Source: Chlamydiota bacterium (GTDB lineage: Bacteria > Chlamydiota > Chlamydiia > Chlamydiales > SM23-39). From it: a stretch of 5,366 nt of DNA. The stretch's first letter is position 1, and each line of letters begins with the position of its first letter. Made by a program: the position numbers and the translations under genes. Positions 4,498-5,366 of the stretch are shown piece after piece. The stretch covers positions 1 to 5,366 of the forward strand of contig JAJFML010000212.1 in the NCBI GenBank assembly GCA_021772195.1, written 5' to 3'. Under the pieces are notes generated by a model. That model was not told where the DNA came from and ran no database searches. It worked only from the letters and a program-made list of their open reading frames with translations.

Positions 4498-5366
4498 ATG
4501 AAAAAAGTACTAATTGCGAATCGCGGTGAAATTGCCGTTAGAGTTATAAGAGCGTGTCATGATTTAGGGCTCTCTACTGTTGCTGTTTACTCAGAAGCAG
4601 ATGCAGAGGCTCTTCATGTACATCTTGCAGATGAAGCAATTTGTATCGGAGCACCACAAGCAAATAAATCTTATCTCCGCATTCCCAATATTATTTCCGC
4701 ATGTGAAATTACTCATGCTGATGCGGTTCACCCAGGTTATGGTTTCCTAAGTGAAAATGCTAATTTTGCCTCCATTTGTGAGAGCTGTAATCTCAATTTT
4801 ATTGGACCATCTCCAAGTGCGATTGCCTATTTGGGTGATAAATCTAGAGCAAAATCTTTAGCAAAGAGCGCAAAATGTCCTATTATTCCGGGATCTGAGG
4901 GCATTATCCACGATGTCAAAGAGGGCCTAAAAGAGGCCAGAGAAATCGGTTTCCCTGTTTTTATCAAAGCATCCGGTGGCGGCGGCGGTAAAGGTATTCG
5001 CATCGCTTACAATGAAGATGAATTTGTAAAGAAGTTTGTTGCAGCAAAAGCTGAAGCTGAAGCTAGCTTTAGTAATCCCGATGTCTATCTTGAAAAGATG
5101 ATTGTAAATCCGCGCCATATTGAAATTCAAATCGTAGGTGACAAGCACGGAAACTATATCCATTTAGGCGAAAGAGATTGTACGATCCAAAGAAGAAGGC
5201 AAAAACTCATTGAGGAGACTCCAAGCCCTATACTTACTCCTACTTTAAGAAAAAAGATGGGCCAAGCTGCAATCAATATTGCAAAAGCTGCAAAATACCA
5301 CTCAGTCGGAACTGTAGAATTCCTCCTGGATGAAAAGATGAACTTTTACTTCATGGAAGTAAATAC
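4498..5366 (+). CDS. accC: Biotin carboxylase subunit of acetyl-CoA carboxylase (C-terminus beyond the right edge)
   Basis: AccC uses ATP and bicarbonate to carboxylate the biotin on AccB. The first 289 of an expected roughly 450 residues are present. The N-terminal domain opens KKVLIANRGEIAVRVIRA (2-19) and contains HPGYGFLSENA (78-88). The ATP-grasp part has GDKSRAK (113-119) with Lys115, the Gly-rich loop IKASGGGGGKG (156-166) with Lys157, and RHIEIQ and GERDCTIQRRRQK (to 236). The window ends in FMEVNT, just before the Arg of the family motif MEMNTR. One position differs from the E. coli enzyme: Arg234 stands where His236 is in QRRHQK, although this site varies in the family. The ATG follows the accB stop by two bases with no clear ribosome binding site, so translational coupling is likely. 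The identification is secure. Confidence 0.97.
   Translation, partial: MKKVLIANRGEIAVRVIRACHDLGLSTVAVYSEADAEALHVHLADEAICIGAPQANKSYLRIPNIISACEITHADAVHPGYGFLSENANFASICESCNLNFIGPSPSAIAYLGDKSRAKSLAKSAKCPIIPGSEGIIHDVKEGLKEAREIGFPVFIKASGGGGGKGIRIAYNEDEFVKKFVAAKAEAEASFSNPDVYLEKMIVNPRHIEIQIVGDKHGNYIHLGERDCTIQRRRQKLIEETPSPILTPTLRKKMGQAAINIAKAAKYHSVGTVEFLLDEKMNFYFMEVN

Noticed and set aside
4307..4498. Minus-strand open frame inside accB
   Set aside because: Antisense to the biotinyl domain, with no independent support.
4927..5163. Minus-strand open frame inside accC
   Set aside because: Antisense to the ATP-grasp region; its stop-free length follows from codon bias of accC.

Overview
The window looks like a piece of a chlamydial chromosome, most likely an environmental (non-Chlamydiaceae) member of the Chlamydiales. 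The main evidence is gene order. Ribulose-phosphate 3-epimerase (rpe), elongation factor P (efp), biotin carboxyl carrier protein (accB) and biotin carboxylase (accC) follow one another on the same strand, which as I recall is the order at CT121-CT124 in Chlamydia trachomatis. The fairly AT-rich base composition fits. The species cannot be named from the sequence alone.

Region 1 (about 1-480) is mobile DNA. The first 274 bases, read on the minus strand, encode the N-terminal 91 residues of an IS110-family (DEDD) transposase/recombinase that runs off the left edge. Behind its start codon is a noncoding stretch with several short hairpins and a candidate minus-strand promoter. IS110-group elements keep their noncoding bridge RNA on this side of the recombinase gene, so 275 to about 400 is a candidate bridge-RNA/left-end region.

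Region 2 (about 419-984) holds an unrecognised 137-residue gene with its own promoter. It is followed by an 18-codon ORF with a strong ribosome binding site and a second, nearly matching promoter (TTGACT, 17 bases, TATTCT) that fires into rpe. That promoter places the start of transcription almost exactly on the rpe ATG, so a leaderless rpe message is predicted.

Region 3 (985-1635) is rpe. It is followed by a 213-base spacer with a 12-base palindrome, a GCGATC repeat/hairpin and a candidate promoter.

Region 4 (1849-5366) is a tightly packed block: a YvcK/GlmR (CofD-like) gene, a HAD-superfamily phosphatase, efp, accB and accC (cut by the right edge). Junctions are overlaps of 17 and 4 bases, then gaps of 4 and 2 bases, so this is almost certainly one transcription unit with translational coupling. 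AccB and AccC make the biotin carboxylase half of acetyl-CoA carboxylase for fatty-acid synthesis. EF-P rescues ribosomes at polyproline. YvcK homologues bind UDP-GlcNAc and tune carbon flow into cell-wall precursors. The yvcK-HAD pair sits between rpe and efp, two genes that are neighbours in C. trachomatis, and is the notable departure from that arrangement.

No rRNA, tRNA or CRISPR array was seen, and no convincing intrinsic terminator was found anywhere in the window.
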